Shown here: piece by piece, positions 7,537-17,802 of the stretch | Numbering within the stretch: the stretch's first letter is position 1 | Layout of the letters: every line of letters begins with the position of its first letter | DNA from: Neoaquamicrobium microcysteis | Lineage (GTDB): Bacteria; Pseudomonadota; Alphaproteobacteria; Rhizobiales; Rhizobiaceae | Assembly (NCBI RefSeq): GCF_008180155.1 | Contig: NZ_VSZS01000053.1 | Coordinates: 1 to 64,000 of the forward strand | Length of the DNA: 64,000 bases | Direction: 5' to 3' | The notes under the pieces: generated by a model | Told to the model about the DNA's origin: nothing | What the model saw: the letters and a program-made list of their open reading frames with translations, nothing else | Databases searched by the model: none | Translations under genes and position numbers: made by a program

Positions 7537-9204
7537 CTATCGCGTGACGAACACCGTCACGATGGGCTTCTTGCCCCAGGCTTCATTTGCTGCGGCGCGG
7601 ACGGCGCGGCGCACCGACTCCGCCACGAGGTCGAGGTCTTTTCGCCTGACGCGCGGGATGCTTTCAATCGCGCCTATCGCCGCATCCAGCATGACATCTT
7701 CCATGTCCTCGCCGCGCGCATCCGTCTTGGCGACTCCGATGGCGACCAGATCGGGATCGCCGGCGATCTCGTGCCTGTCGTCCAGCACCACGTTGACCGC
7801 GACGTGCCCGACATAAGAGAGCTTGCGTCGGTCGCGGATGCCCATGTCTTCGTCGGTGCCGATCAGCCGCCCGTCCTTGAAGATGCGGCCGAACGGCACC
7901 TTGTCGACGATCTCGGCCGGCCCCGGCGCCAGCTTTATCATGTCGCCATTGCGTACCTGCGCCACCTCGGGAATGCCCGAAGCCGCACCCAGCGCGCCAT
8001 GCGCCACGAGGTGCGCCGCCTCGCCATGCACCGGGACGAGGATGCGCGGGCGCGTCCATTCGTACATGCGCCTGAGTTCGTTACGGCGCGGATGTCCCGA
8101 AACGTGCACGAGCGCATCCGTGTCCTCGATGATCCTGATGCCTTGCTCGATCAGCAGGTTCTTGGTCTCGAGGATGGCCTTTTCGTTGCCGGGGATGACG
8201 CGTGAGGAATAGACGACCGTGTCGCCGGGCGAGAGCGCCACGTTGCGCATCTCGTCGCGCGCCAGCTTGGCCAGCGCGGCGCGCGGCTCGCCCTGGCTGC
8301 CGGTGCACAGGATGACGAGGTTCTCGCGCGGGATGAAGCCATAGTCCTGCTCGTCGATGAACTCTGGCAGGCCCTCGAGATAGCCGAGTTCATTGGAAAC
8401 GTTGATGACGCGCTTGAGCGAAGAGCCCAGCACCAGCACCTGACGGCCCGCATCGCGCGCGGCCTCCATGACCGAGCGGATTCGCCCGACATTGGATGAA
8501 AACGTGGTGACCGCGACACGGCCGGGTGCGGCTTCGATCACGCCTTTCAGCCCGTCGCCGACTGCCTCCTCGGAGGGCGAATCTCCCTCTCGCAGCGCGT
8601 TGGTGGAATCGCAGATGAGCGCGGTGACGCCCTCTTCGCCCAACGCGCGGAATTTCGCTTCGTCGGTCTTCGGCCCGATGGTGGGCGCAGGGTCGATCTT
8701 CCAGTCGCCGGTGTGGATCACCAGCCCCACAGGCGTGCGGATCGCCAGCGAAACCGGCTCGGGAATCGAATGGGTGACAGCCACAGCTTCGATGTCGAAA
8801 GGCCCGACCTGAAAGCGCTGGCCGGCGCGGTAGATTTCCACGGGGATCTGCGGCCCACCGTCCATCTGCCGCTTGGCTCCCAGCAGGCCGGCCGTAAACG
8901 GCGTCATCCATACCTTGGTCTTCAGGCGCGGCCACAGGTCCAGCAGCGCGCCGTAGTGGTCTTCGTGGGCGTGCGTGATGACGATGCCGCGCAGGCGGTC
9001 GATCTGGCTCTCGATGAACCGCGTATCCGGCAGCACGAGATCGACGCCGGGCAGGTGCTCGTCGGGAAACGTCACGCCCACATCGACCACGATCCACTCG
9101 CGCGCATTCGCGGGCCCAAGCCCGTAGAGCGCGAAGTTCATGCCGATCTCGCCGACGCCGCCCAGGGGGCAGAAGACCAGTTCGGCCTCATTGTTCCTGG
9201 CCAT
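7537..9204 (-). CDS. rnj: Ribonuclease J
   Basis: Metallo-beta-lactamase/beta-CASP ribonuclease with 5'-3' exonuclease and endonuclease activity, used for RNA processing and decay in alphaproteobacteria. The zinc-binding motif HAHEDH is in VITHAHEDHYGAL (about residues 76-81). The beta-CASP motifs are CDSTN (about 196-200), SSNVGR (about 230) and HVSGHPRR (about 368). The C-terminal dimerisation region follows LVPVHGEAAHL. 555 residues is the standard length. A plausible ribosome binding site (GGAGCGGGG) precedes ATG. It lies 18 bases after birA in the tail of the nuo operon, so its level may be tied to respiratory gene expression. Confidence 0.95.
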   Translation of the reverse strand: MARNNEAELVFCPLGGVGEIGMNFALYGLGPANAREWIVVDVGVTFPDEHLPGVDLVLPDTRFIESQIDRLRGIVITHAHEDHYGALLDLWPRLKTKVWMTPFTAGLLGAKRQMDGGPQIPVEIYRAGQRFQVGPFDIEAVAVTHSIPEPVSLAIRTPVGLVIHTGDWKIDPAPTIGPKTDEAKFRALGEEGVTALICDSTNALREGDSPSEEAVGDGLKGVIEAAPGRVAVTTFSSNVGRIRSVMEAARDAGRQVLVLGSSLKRVINVSNELGYLEGLPEFIDEQDYGFIPRENLVILCTGSQGEPRAALAKLARDEMRNVALSPGDTVVYSSRVIPGNEKAILETKNLLIEQGIRIIEDTDALVHVSGHPRRNELRRMYEWTRPRILVPVHGEAAHLVAHGALGAASGIPEVAQVRNGDMIKLAPGPAEIVDKVPFGRIFKDGRLIGTDEDMGIRDRRKLSYVGHVAVNVVLDDRHEIAGDPDLVAIGVAKTDARGEDMEDVMLDAAIGAIESIPRVRRKDLDLVAESVRRAVRAAANEAWGKKPIVTVFVTR

Positions 9205-9222
9205 CCCCGCTCCTTTCGATTG

Positions 9223-10041
9223 TCAGGCCGAGGCGACTGCGCCGAAATGCACGTCGCCAGCGGCTATTGTGGTCACGACGCCGTCCTCGTCGCGAATGAT
9301 GAAACGGCACTGCTCGTCTATGGTCTCGAACACGCCGCGCACGACGCGTCCCTCTGTCCTCACCGCCACATGCGCGCCAAGGCCGGCGGCCCGGCCAAGC
9401 CAGCGCTCGCGCACCGCGGCAAGGCCCCTGCCCTCATCCCACAGCCGCACATTGTCGACCCACGCGTCGGACAGCGCAAGAAAGAGCGTCTCCGCGTCGC
9501 AGGTGGACCCGAGCGCTGCCAGCGACGTCGCGGGATACGGCACATCCTGCGGATGCGCCACCACGTTGACGCCGATGCCGATGGCGAGCGCATAACGCTT
9601 CTCGTCCAGCAGTGCCGATTCGAGCAGGATGCCCGAAAGCTTGGCGCCATCGGCCAGCACGTCGTTCGGCCATTTGAGCTCGAAGCGCCCGCCGCCGATG
9701 GGCGTGCCGCCATCGATGCCGACGCCCACCTTCCGGCCGGGAACGGCGGCCGCCAGCGCGTCGGCCAGCGCCAGCCCGGCCACGAAGCCCAGCGTCGCCG
9801 CAACCTTGATCTCGACGGTCGGCTTCAGCAGCAGCGTTGCGGCGAGGTTGCCTTCCGGCGTTTCCCAGTGGCGGCCGCGCCGCCCCCTGCCCGCTTCCTG
9901 CTTCCTGGAGACGAGCCACAGCCCGCCCGGATCGCCCTGATGCGCGCGCTCCATGGCGAGCGCATTGGTGGAGCCGACCGTGTCGAACGCCTCCAGCCGA
10001 TATCCCAGTGCCGCCGCCGTGGGCGCGAGCGAAAAGCCCAT
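9223..10041 (-). CDS. birA: Biotin--[acetyl-CoA-carboxylase] ligase
   Basis: Attaches biotin to the carrier domain of acetyl-CoA carboxylase and other carboxylases. The biotinyl-AMP loop GRGRRGRHWETPEGNL (about residues 51-66) and the KWPNDVL motif are intact. It begins directly with the catalytic domain and lacks the N-terminal helix-turn-helix of E. coli BirA, so it is a monofunctional ligase, not a repressor; this is normal in rhizobia. A C-terminal SH3-like domain (about residues 225-270) is present. It starts 3 bases after the nuoN stop, so translation is probably coupled to the respiratory operon. Confidence 0.95.
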   Translation of the reverse strand: MGFSLAPTAAALGYRLEAFDTVGSTNALAMERAHQGDPGGLWLVSRKQEAGRGRRGRHWETPEGNLAATLLLKPTVEIKVAATLGFVAGLALADALAAAVPGRKVGVGIDGGTPIGGGRFELKWPNDVLADGAKLSGILLESALLDEKRYALAIGIGVNVVAHPQDVPYPATSLAALGSTCDAETLFLALSDAWVDNVRLWDEGRGLAAVRERWLGRAAGLGAHVAVRTEGRVVRGVFETIDEQCRFIIRDEDGVVTTIAAGDVHFGAVASA

Positions 10042-10044
10042 GCG

Positions 10045-11481
10045 CTAGAAGAAGGTGCTGGCGGCGGCCTCGGCCATACGCGCGACCGGCCCGCCGATCA
10101 CCGCATAGAACAGGACGAACGCGCCGGATACGCCCAGCACCAGCCGCAACTCGCCCGCCATCGGCTGGAAGCCGCCGACGGACTGGTCGAACCACATGAT
10201 CTTGATGATGCGCAGGTAGTAGTAGGCACCCACCACCGAGGCAAGCACGCCGATGATGGCCAGCGCGTAGAGCTCTGCGTTAATGGCCGCGAGGAACACG
10301 TACCACTTGCCCCAGAAGCCCGCGAGCGGCGGAATGCCCGCCAGCGAGAACATCAGGATGGTCAGGATCGTCGCCATCACCGGGTTGGTCGAGGCCAGCC
10401 CGCCAAGATCGTCGATGCGCTCGACATTGCCCTCCTCGCGCCGCATCGCCAGGATGAAGGCGAAGGTGCCGAGCGTCATCGCCAGGTAGATCAGCATGTA
10501 GATGGCCACGCCGCGCACGCCGGCCTGGCTGTTGGCCGCGAGGCCGACCAGCGCAAAGCCCATATGCGCGATGGAGGAGTACGCCATCAGCCTCTTGATG
10601 TTGGTCTGGCCGATGGCGGCGAAAGCACCCAGGAGCATCGACGCGATGGCGATGAAGACCACGATCTGCTGCCAGTCGGCGGCAACCGGCTCGAACGCCC
10701 CCACGGTCACCCGCACCAGAAGCGCCATGGCGGCCATCTTGGGAGCTGCGGCGAAGAACGCCGTCACCGGCGTTGGCGCGCCTTCATAGACGTCGGGCGT
10801 CCACATGTGGAACGGCACTGCCGATATCTTGAAGGCAAGGCCGGCCAGCACGAAGACGAGGCCGAACACCACGCCGAGCTGGCGCTCGCCGCCCGACAGC
10901 GCTGCGGCGATGGCGTCGAACCCGGTGTTGCCGGTGTAGCCGTAGATCAGCGAGATACCGTAGAGCAGCATGCCCGACGACAGCGCGCCGAGCACGAAGT
11001 ATTTCAGGCCCGCCTCGGTGGAACGCAGATTGTCGCGATTAATGGCGGCTACGACGTAGAGCGCCAGCGACTGAAGCTCGAGGCCCATATAGAGCGCCAG
11101 CATGTCGTTGGCCGAAACCATCAGCATCATGCCGAGCGTCGCCAGCACGATCAGCACCGGATACTCGAACTTGTCAAACTTCTGCTCGCGCGCAAAGCCC
11201 ACCGACATGATCAGCGTCACGACGGAGCCGACCAGCGTCAGCACCTTCATGAAGCGCGCGAACGGATCGCTGACGAATGCGCCGCCGAAGCCCACGCCGT
11301 CACCGGTAAAGACCAGCATCCAGCCGCCCGCGCCGATCAGCAGGGCGATGGCAAGACCGGTCACGGTGGTGTTGGCGCGCTCGCCGGAGAACACGCCGAT
11401 CATCAGCAGCGCCATCGCGCCCACCGCAAGCATCAGCTCCGGTGTGGCGAGGATCAGGCTGTTATAGAGTTCTGCCGTCAT
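10045..11481 (-). CDS. nuoN: NADH-quinone oxidoreductase subunit N
   Basis: One of three antiporter-like membrane subunits of Complex I that pump protons. 478 residues with about 14 membrane helices. The conserved broken-helix region reads [19 protein letters not shown], and the block [20 protein letters not shown] carries the conserved Lys and His found in the antiporter family. Last respiratory gene of the operon, 18 bases after nuoM, directly followed by birA. Confidence 0.96.
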   Translation of the reverse strand: MTAELYNSLILATPELMLAVGAMALLMIGVFSGERANTTVTGLAIALLIGAGGWMLVFTGDGVGFGGAFVSDPFARFMKVLTLVGSVVTLIMSVGFAREQKFDKFEYPVLIVLATLGMMLMVSANDMLALYMGLELQSLALYVVAAINRDNLRSTEAGLKYFVLGALSSGMLLYGISLIYGYTGNTGFDAIAAALSGGERQLGVVFGLVFVLAGLAFKISAVPFHMWTPDVYEGAPTPVTAFFAAAPKMAAMALLVRVTVGAFEPVAADWQQIVVFIAIASMLLGAFAAIGQTNIKRLMAYSSIAHMGFALVGLAANSQAGVRGVAIYMLIYLAMTLGTFAFILAMRREEGNVERIDDLGGLASTNPVMATILTILMFSLAGIPPLAGFWGKWYVFLAAINAELYALAIIGVLASVVGAYYYLRIIKIMWFDQSVGGFQPMAGELRLVLGVSGAFVLFYAVIGGPVARMAEAAASTFF

Positions 11482-11499
11482 GATGTCCGTTCCGGCTTC

Positions 11500-13005
11500 C
11501 TATTGCAGCGCCGCGGCCTGCGTGGCCTCGATCGACAGGGTTACGTTGTTGACCAGCGCCTCGACCGACGCCGCCGTCACATCGAGGATGGGCGCGGGGT
11601 AGACACCGAAGAGGATCACGAAGAACACCAGCGGGTAGATGATGAGCTTCTCGCGGGTCGACAGGTCTAGCAGGCCTTTCAGGCTCTCCTTGGTCAGCGC
11701 GCCATAGACGACGCGGCGGTAGAGCCACAGCGCGTAGGCTGCCGAAAGGATGACGCCCGTGGCTGCGAACAGCGCGACCCACGTATTGACCCGGAACACG
11801 CCGAGCAGCGTCAGGAACTCGCCCACGAAACCGGACGTGCCCGGCAGGCCCACATTCGCCATCGTGAAGATGAGGAACACGACGGCGTATTTCGGCATGT
11901 TGTTGACGAGGCCGCCATATGCGTCGATCTCGCGTGTGTGCATCCGGTCGTAGACCACGCCGACGCACAGGAACAGCGCGCCCGAGACGAGGCCGTGGCT
12001 CAGCATCTGGAAAATGCCGCCCTGAATGCCTTCCGGGTTCATCGCGAAGATGCCCATGGTCACGTAGCCCATGTGAGCCACCGACGAGTAGGCGATCAGC
12101 TTCTTGATGTCCTCCTGCATCAGCGCCACCAGCGAGGTGTAGATGATGGCGACGACCGACAGCGTGAACACCAGCGGCTGGAAGTAGAGCGACGCATCGG
12201 GGAACATCGGCAGCGAGAAGCGCAGGAAGCCGTAGCCGCCCATCTTCAGCAGGATGCCGGCCAGAATGACCGAACCGGCCGTCGGCGCCTCCACGTGCGC
12301 GTCCGGCAGCCAGGTGTGCACCGGCCACATCGGCATCTTGACCGCGAAGGACGCGAAGAACGCCAGCCATAGCCATTGCTGCATGCCGACAGGGAAGTCG
12401 TGGGTCATCAGCGTCGGAATGTCGGTGGTGCCCGCCTGCCAGAACATCGCCATGATGGCCAGCAGCATCAGCACCGAGCCGAGCAGCGTATAGAGGAAGA
12501 ACTTGAACGAGGCGTAGACGCGCCGCTTGCCGCCCCACACGCCGATGATGATGAACATCGGGATGAGGCCGGCCTCGAAGAAGACGTAGAAGAGCACGAG
12601 GTCGAGCGCGCAGAACACGCCGATCATCAGCGTTTCCAGGATCAGGAACGCGATCATGTATTCCTTGACGCGGCTCTCGATCGATTCCCACGAGGCGAGG
12701 ATGCAGAGCGGCATCAGGAAGGTGGTCAGGATGACGAACAGCATCGAGATGCCGTCCACGCCCATGTGATAAGAGATGCCGGAGTCCAGCCAGTCCACCT
12801 TCTCGACCATTTGGAACCCGGCATAGGAGTTGTCGAAGCCGGCCCAGATGAACAGCGAAAGCACGAAGGTGAAGACGGTCGTCAGCAGCGCGACATTGCG
12901 GATGTTGCGCCGCGCAGCCGCGCCCTCGTCCCTGATAAGCAGTATCAGGAACACGCCGACGAGCGGCAGGAAGGTGACCGTGGAAAGGATCGGCCAATCG
13001 GTCAT
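11500..13005 (-). CDS. nuoM: NADH-quinone oxidoreductase subunit M
   Basis: Antiporter-like proton-pumping subunit of Complex I, 501 residues. Family blocks are visible: [20 protein letters not shown] and [16 protein letters not shown]. The start [12 protein letters not shown] overlaps the nuoL stop by one base (TGATG); a longer frame upstream starts inside nuoL and is not used. Paralogous to NuoL and NuoN on either side. Confidence 0.96.
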   Translation of the reverse strand: MTDWPILSTVTFLPLVGVFLILLIRDEGAAARRNIRNVALLTTVFTFVLSLFIWAGFDNSYAGFQMVEKVDWLDSGISYHMGVDGISMLFVILTTFLMPLCILASWESIESRVKEYMIAFLILETLMIGVFCALDLVLFYVFFEAGLIPMFIIIGVWGGKRRVYASFKFFLYTLLGSVLMLLAIMAMFWQAGTTDIPTLMTHDFPVGMQQWLWLAFFASFAVKMPMWPVHTWLPDAHVEAPTAGSVILAGILLKMGGYGFLRFSLPMFPDASLYFQPLVFTLSVVAIIYTSLVALMQEDIKKLIAYSSVAHMGYVTMGIFAMNPEGIQGGIFQMLSHGLVSGALFLCVGVVYDRMHTREIDAYGGLVNNMPKYAVVFLIFTMANVGLPGTSGFVGEFLTLLGVFRVNTWVALFAATGVILSAAYALWLYRRVVYGALTKESLKGLLDLSTREKLIIYPLVFFVILFGVYPAPILDVTAASVEALVNNVTLSIEATQAAALQ

Positions 13006-14987
13006 CAGAAGGAACCCCCGAGCATCATCCACGTCACGAGAGCGGCGACACCGATGAGCATTGCGAATGCGTAGTGATAGAGATAGCCGGTCTGCAGCTT
13101 CACGACCCGGTTGGTGACATCCACCACCCGCGCGGCCACGCCGTCAGGACCGAGCCCGTCGATGACGGCACCGTCGCCCTTCTTCCAGAGGAAGCGGCCG
13201 AGGCGCATGGCGGGCTTCACGAACACGAGGTCGTAGAGCTCGTCGAAATACCACTTGTTGAGCAGGAACTGGTAGAGCCCCTGATGCTGCGCGGCCAGCT
13301 GCTTCGGCGTCTCCGGCGAGCGGATGTAGAAATGGTAGGCCGTTACGAACCCGCCGACCATCGCCACCAGCGGGGCGAGCTTCACCCACAGCGGCACGTC
13401 GTGGAACTCGTGCAGGATGTGGTTGTCCGGCAGCAGGAACAGCGCACCCTTCCAGAAATCGTCGTGGCCGTAGCCGATGAACGCATCGTGGAAGATGACG
13501 CCGGCAAACAGCGCGCCTGCGGCAAGGATGAACAGCGGCACAAGCATGACCGGCGGCGATTCATGCACGTGGTGCATCACGTCGTGGCTCGCGCGCGGCT
13601 TGCCGTGGAACGTCATGAAGATCAGGCGCCAGGAATAGAAGCTGGTGAAGGCGGCGGCCACGACAAGCAGCGTGAAGGCAAAGCCGGCGAGCCCGTTGTG
13701 CCCGGCAAACGCACCTTCGATTATCGCGTCCTTGGAGAAGAAGCCGGCGGTGCCGATGATCGTCGTCGGGATGCCGACGCCGGTCAGCGCCAGCGTGCCG
13801 ATAATCATCATCCAGTAGGTCGTCGGGATGAGCTTGCGCAGCCCACCCATGTTGCGCATGTCCTGCTCGTCGGAAACGGCATGGATGACGGAGCCCGAAC
13901 CGAGGAACAGCAGCGCCTTGAAGAAGGCGTGCGTGAACAGGTGGAAGATCGCCGCCGAATAGAAGCCCATGCCCAGCGCCACGAACATGTAGCCGAGCTG
14001 CGAGCAGGTAGAATAGGCGATGACGCGCTTGATGTCGTTCTGCACGAGGCCGACGGTCGCCGCGAAGAAGGCGGTGATCGCGCCGATGAAGGTCACGAAC
14101 AGCAGCGCCGCGTGCGACAGCTCGAAGATCGGCGACAAGCGCGCCAGCATGAACACGCCCGCCGTCACCATCGTGGCGGCATGAATGAGCGCGGAGACCG
14201 GCGTCGGGCCTTCCATCGCATCTGGCAGCCAGGTGTGCAGCGGCACCTGCGCCGACTTGCCCATCGCGCCCATGAACAGCAGCAGGCAGATGGCCGTCAG
14301 CGCCCCACCCTGCGTGAGCGACCAGCCGAGGAAGGTGAAGACCGCCTCGCCTGAACCTTCGGGATTTTCGGCGATCGAAGCCGCGCTGGCGAAGATGGTA
14401 TCGAAGTTGACCGAGCCGAACAGCACGAAGACGCCGAACAGGCCGAGCAGGAAGCCGAAATCGCCGACGCGGTTGACCACGAACGCCTTGATGGCGGCGG
14501 CATTGGCCGAAGGCTTCTTGTACCAGAAGCCGATCAGCAGGTAGGAGGCTAGACCCACGCCTTCCCAGCCGAAGAACATCTGCACGAGGTTGTCGGCCGT
14601 CACCAGCATCAGCATGGCGAAGGTGAACAGCGACAGGTAGGCGAAGAAGCGCGGCCGGTGCGGGTCGTGGTGCATGTAGCCGATGGAATAGACGTGCACC
14701 AGCGCCGAGACGGTGTTGACCACCACCAGCATGACGACGGTGAGCGTATCGATGCGCAGCGCCCACGACACGTCGAGCGCGCCCGACTGGATGAAGCGCA
14801 GAACCGGCACGGTGAATGCCGCGCCGTCGCCGAACGCAACGGTGAAGAAAGCCACCCACGAAAGCGCGGCTGAGACGATGAGCAGGCCGGTGGTTACATA
14901 TTCCGACGCCTTCGCACCGATCGAGCGGCCAAAAAGGCCGGCGATCAGGAAGCCGAGAAGCGGAAGGAAGACTATGGCGTGATACAT
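13005..14987 (-). CDS. nuoL: NADH-quinone oxidoreductase subunit L
   Basis: Largest antiporter-like subunit of Complex I and the most distal proton channel. 660 residues, slightly longer than the E. coli protein. Family blocks: the N-terminal [57 protein letters not shown] and [18 protein letters not shown]. The C-terminal part (from about 570) contains the long lateral amphipathic helix and the last membrane anchor. Starts 7 bases after nuoK. Confidence 0.97.
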   Translation of the reverse strand: MYHAIVFLPLLGFLIAGLFGRSIGAKASEYVTTGLLIVSAALSWVAFFTVAFGDGAAFTVPVLRFIQSGALDVSWALRIDTLTVVMLVVVNTVSALVHVYSIGYMHHDPHRPRFFAYLSLFTFAMLMLVTADNLVQMFFGWEGVGLASYLLIGFWYKKPSANAAAIKAFVVNRVGDFGFLLGLFGVFVLFGSVNFDTIFASAASIAENPEGSGEAVFTFLGWSLTQGGALTAICLLLFMGAMGKSAQVPLHTWLPDAMEGPTPVSALIHAATMVTAGVFMLARLSPIFELSHAALLFVTFIGAITAFFAATVGLVQNDIKRVIAYSTCSQLGYMFVALGMGFYSAAIFHLFTHAFFKALLFLGSGSVIHAVSDEQDMRNMGGLRKLIPTTYWMMIIGTLALTGVGIPTTIIGTAGFFSKDAIIEGAFAGHNGLAGFAFTLLVVAAAFTSFYSWRLIFMTFHGKPRASHDVMHHVHESPPVMLVPLFILAAGALFAGVIFHDAFIGYGHDDFWKGALFLLPDNHILHEFHDVPLWVKLAPLVAMVGGFVTAYHFYIRSPETPKQLAAQHQGLYQFLLNKWYFDELYDLVFVKPAMRLGRFLWKKGDGAVIDGLGPDGVAARVVDVTNRVVKLQTGYLYHYAFAMLIGVAALVTWMMLGGSF

Positions 14988-14994
14988 GATCCGC

Positions 14995-15303
14995 TCAGCC
15001 CTTCATCATGTTGACGTCTTCGACGTCGATCGAGCCGCGGTTGCGGAAGAAGACGACGAGAATTGCAAGTCCGATAGCGGCTTCTGCCGCAGCCACCGTC
15101 AGCACGAACAGTGCGAAGACCTGGCCGACGAGATCGCCGAGCGCGGCCGAGAAGGCGACGAAATTGATGTTCACCGCCAGCAGGATCAGCTCGATCGACA
15201 TCAGGATGACGATGACGTTCTTCCTGTTGAGGAAGATGCCGAACACGCCCAGCGTGAACAGGATGGCCGATACGGTGAGAAAGTGCGCGATGCCGACTTC
15301 CAT
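14995..15303 (-). CDS. nuoK: NADH-quinone oxidoreductase subunit K
   Basis: Small three-helix membrane subunit of Complex I (ND4L homologue), 102 residues. The conserved Glu residues for proton transfer are in [19 protein letters not shown] (helix 2) and [19 protein letters not shown] (helix 3). Five bases separate its start from the nuoJ stop. Confidence 0.96.
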   Translation of the reverse strand: MEVGIAHFLTVSAILFTLGVFGIFLNRKNVIVILMSIELILLAVNINFVAFSAALGDLVGQVFALFVLTVAAAEAAIGLAILVVFFRNRGSIDVEDVNMMKG

Positions 15304-15308
15304 GACAC

Positions 15309-15929
15309 TCAGATTCCCTTGCCCGTCTCGACTTTCTTGACCTCGATTGAGGTCTGCGGCACGCGCCGCACCTGCTCGCCGATGTCCTGACGCTTGACGT
15401 TCGGCTTGTGGCGCAGCGTCAGCACGATGGCGCCGATCATGGCCACCAGCAGCACGAGGCCGGCAATCTGGAAGAAGTAGATGTAGTCCGTGTAGAGGAT
15501 GTCGCCGAGCGCCTGCGTATTGTGGCGCTCGCTCAGCGCCGGGGTGGGCTGCGCAACGCTGGTCGCAAGCTCCGGCGCGAAGGTATAGCCGCCGACAACG
15601 ATGATGAGCTCGGCCGCGAGAATCAGTCCAACAAGCGCGCCGATCGGCGCATATTGCAGCGCGCCGTGCTTGAGCTCCGCAAAATCCACGTCGAGCATCA
15701 TCACGACGAACAGGAACAGCACCGCCACGGCGCCGACATAAACGACCAGCAGGATCATCGCCAGGAACTCCGCGCCCGTCAGCAGGAAGAGCGCGGCGGC
15801 GTTGAAGAAGGTGAGGATCAGGTAGAGCACGGAGTGCACGGGGTTGCGCGCGGCAATGACCATGAAGGCCGCCGCCACCGCGATGAAGGCGAACAGATAG
15901 AAGAATATCGCCTCTAGTCCTGTCAGCAT
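15309..15929 (-). CDS. nuoJ: NADH-quinone oxidoreductase subunit J
   Basis: Membrane subunit of Complex I (ND6 homologue), 206 residues with five helices. Its third helix, [21 protein letters not shown], contains the conserved Tyr-Val-Gly-Ala block where the pi-bulge forms. The C-terminal 30 residues are polar and basic. A GGGGGAA ribosome binding site precedes the ATG. The 128 bases between nuoI and nuoJ are the second longest spacer in the operon proper and contain no recognisable gene. Confidence 0.95.
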   Translation of the reverse strand: MLTGLEAIFFYLFAFIAVAAAFMVIAARNPVHSVLYLILTFFNAAALFLLTGAEFLAMILLVVYVGAVAVLFLFVVMMLDVDFAELKHGALQYAPIGALVGLILAAELIIVVGGYTFAPELATSVAQPTPALSERHNTQALGDILYTDYIYFFQIAGLVLLVAMIGAIVLTLRHKPNVKRQDIGEQVRRVPQTSIEVKKVETGKGI

Positions 15930-16057
15930 GGGTTCCCCCGGTTCCTTTCAGGTGCGGGCGCTATCGCCCTGCCCCGCTCCGGCCCGCGCCCCGCCTCCGG
16001 GCCGCGAATCCGCGTGTGTCTTAGACGAGCCTTCCCGGCCCGTCCACTTGTGAAGCC

Positions 16058-16549
16058 CTACCGATAGGGCGCGTCGAGTTTCAGGTTGCGCGCGATCTCG
16101 CGCTCCCAGCGGTCGCCGTTCGCGAGCAGCTTTTCCTTGTCGTAGTAGAGTTCCTCGCGCGTCTCCGTCGCGAACTCGAAGTTCGGCCCCTCGACGATAG
16201 CGTCCACCGGGCAGGCTTCCTGGCAGAAGCCGCAATAGATGCACTTCACCATGTCGATGTCGTAGCGCACCGTGCGCCGCGTGCCGTCATTGCGGCGCGG
16301 CCCGGCCTCGATGGTGATCGCCTGCGCCGGGCAGATCGCCTCGCACAGCTTGCAGGCGATGCAGCGTTCCTCGCCGTTCGGATAGCGGCGCAGCGCGTGC
16401 TCGCCACGGAAGCGCGGCGACAGCATGCCCTTTTCGTGCGGATAGTTCAGCGTCGCCTTGGGCGCGAAGAACTGGCGCATCGACAGCATGAACGCGCCGA
16501 CGAACTCCGCCAGCAGCAGCGATTTGGCAGCATGTGCGAGAGCGGACAT
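16058..16549 (-). CDS. nuoI: NADH-quinone oxidoreductase subunit I
   Basis: Peripheral-arm subunit carrying iron-sulfur clusters N6a and N6b. Two 4Fe-4S motifs: [12 protein letters not shown] (Cys63, 66, 69, 73) and [12 protein letters not shown] (Cys103, 106, 109, 113). 163 residues, TYKY homologue. The ATG lies 3 bases after the stop of the 63-residue orf and uses an AGGAA site overlapping that stop. Confidence 0.97.
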   Translation of the reverse strand: MSALAHAAKSLLLAEFVGAFMLSMRQFFAPKATLNYPHEKGMLSPRFRGEHALRRYPNGEERCIACKLCEAICPAQAITIEAGPRRNDGTRRTVRYDIDMVKCIYCGFCQEACPVDAIVEGPNFEFATETREELYYDKEKLLANGDRWEREIARNLKLDAPYR

Positions 16550-16552
16550 TTC

Positions 16553-16744
16553 CTATTCTCCAGCGATCAGGGGGCCGACGAACCAGCCGGCCACCGGCAG
16601 AAGTACGAATTGCAGCATGCCGACCACGTTCAGCACGCGCTTGGTCTCGGCCAGTTCGACGCGGCCCGCGAGCATGCGCAGCAGCGCGAAATCGACCACC
16701 GCGACGACGAGACCCACCAGCGCTCCGATGAGGGCGGCACTCAT
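16553..16744 (-). CDS. 63-residue two-helix membrane protein between nuoH and nuoI
   Basis: I do not recognise the family. The 63-residue product begins [20 protein letters not shown] and has two hydrophobic segments (about residues 4-24 and 37-60) joined by a short charged loop [11 protein letters not shown]. Its ATG overlaps the nuoH stop (ATGA) and its TAG stop ends 3 bases before the nuoI ATG, embedded in the nuoI ribosome binding site (GGAGAATAGGAAATG). Such tight coupling on both sides is strong evidence that it is translated. In another frame a 431-residue open frame overlaps nuoH and ends here, but only this last part is a gene. By context it may be a small accessory or assembly factor of Complex I, which is an inference. 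Confidence 0.8.
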   Translation of the reverse strand: MSAALIGALVGLVVAVVDFALLRMLAGRVELAETKRVLNVVGMLQFVLLPVAGWFVGPLIAGE

Positions 16745-17790
16745 GCGACCATCAGCTCCCACACCTTCAGGAAGGTCGCGGTCGCGACGACCATGAACAG
16801 CGAGATCGGCAGGAACACCTTCCAGCCCAGACGCATCAGCTGGTCGTAGCGGTAGCGCGGCACGAAGGCCTTCACCATGGCGAACATGAAGAACACCATG
16901 CACACCTTGAGCACGAACCAGATGACGCCCGGCACCCAGGTGAACGGCGCGAAGTCGAACGGCGGCAGCCAGCCTCCAAGGAAGAGGATGGTAGTGAGCG
17001 CGCACATCAGCACGATGGCGACGTACTCGCCGAGGAAGAACAGCAGGAACGGCGTCGAGGAATATTCGATCATGTGGCCGGCGACGAGTTCCGACTCGGC
17101 TTCCACCAGGTCGAATGGCGGCCTGTTCGTCTCGGCCAGCGCCGAGATGAAGAAGATGACGAACATCGGGAACAGCGCCAGCCAGTGCCAGTCGAGGAAC
17201 GAACCCGGCAGGCCGAGCGCCGTGCCCACGCCGTCGCGCTGCGCCAGCACGATATCGGTCAGGCTGAGCGAACCCACGCACAGAAGAACCGTCACGATGA
17301 CGAAGCCGATCGAGACCTCGTAGGACACCATCTGCGCAGCCGACCGCAGCGCGCCGAGGAACGGATACTTCGAGTTCGACGCCCAGCCGCCCATGATGAC
17401 GCCGTAGACCTCGAGCGACGAAATGGCGAAGACGTACAGGATGCCGACATTGATGGTCGCGATCGCCCAGCCTTCGCTGACCGGGATAACCGCCCAGGCG
17501 GCAATCGCCAGAACAGCTGAAACCAGCGGCGCAAGCAGGAACACGCCCTTGTTGGCGCCGGCCGGAATCACCGGCTCCTTGAACACGAACTTCAGAAGGT
17601 CGGCGAAGGCCTGCAGCAGGCCCCAAGGACCCACCACGTTGGGGCCGCGGCGAAGCTGCACGGCAGCCCAGATCTTGCGGTCGGCGTAAAGCAGATACGC
17701 CACCAGGATCAGCAGCACCACGATGAGCAGCACGGACTTGCCGAGGATGATGAGCGCCGGAAGCACGTAATATGCGAAAAAGGATTCCAT
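16741..17790 (-). CDS. nuoH: NADH-quinone oxidoreductase subunit H
   Basis: Membrane subunit (ND1 homologue) that forms the quinone-binding chamber between the peripheral and membrane arms. 349 residues, about eight helices. The conserved matrix-side loop reads [22 protein letters not shown], and the N-terminal part has the block [21 protein letters not shown]. Twelve bases after nuoG. Confidence 0.97.
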   Translation of the reverse strand: MESFFAYYVLPALIILGKSVLLIVVLLILVAYLLYADRKIWAAVQLRRGPNVVGPWGLLQAFADLLKFVFKEPVIPAGANKGVFLLAPLVSAVLAIAAWAVIPVSEGWAIATINVGILYVFAISSLEVYGVIMGGWASNSKYPFLGALRSAAQMVSYEVSIGFVIVTVLLCVGSLSLTDIVLAQRDGVGTALGLPGSFLDWHWLALFPMFVIFFISALAETNRPPFDLVEAESELVAGHMIEYSSTPFLLFFLGEYVAIVLMCALTTILFLGGWLPPFDFAPFTWVPGVIWFVLKVCMVFFMFAMVKAFVPRYRYDQLMRLGWKVFLPISLFMVVATATFLKVWELMVA

Positions 17791-17802
17791 CAGCCCCTGC
17801 CC

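Noticed and set aside
8713-11670. 985-codon plus-strand open frame opposite rnj, birA and nuoN
   Set aside because: Its translation is dominated by Arg, His, Asp and Gln without any fold-like pattern, and the three minus-strand genes are unmistakable. Long antisense frames are expected where the sense genes have high GC at third positions.
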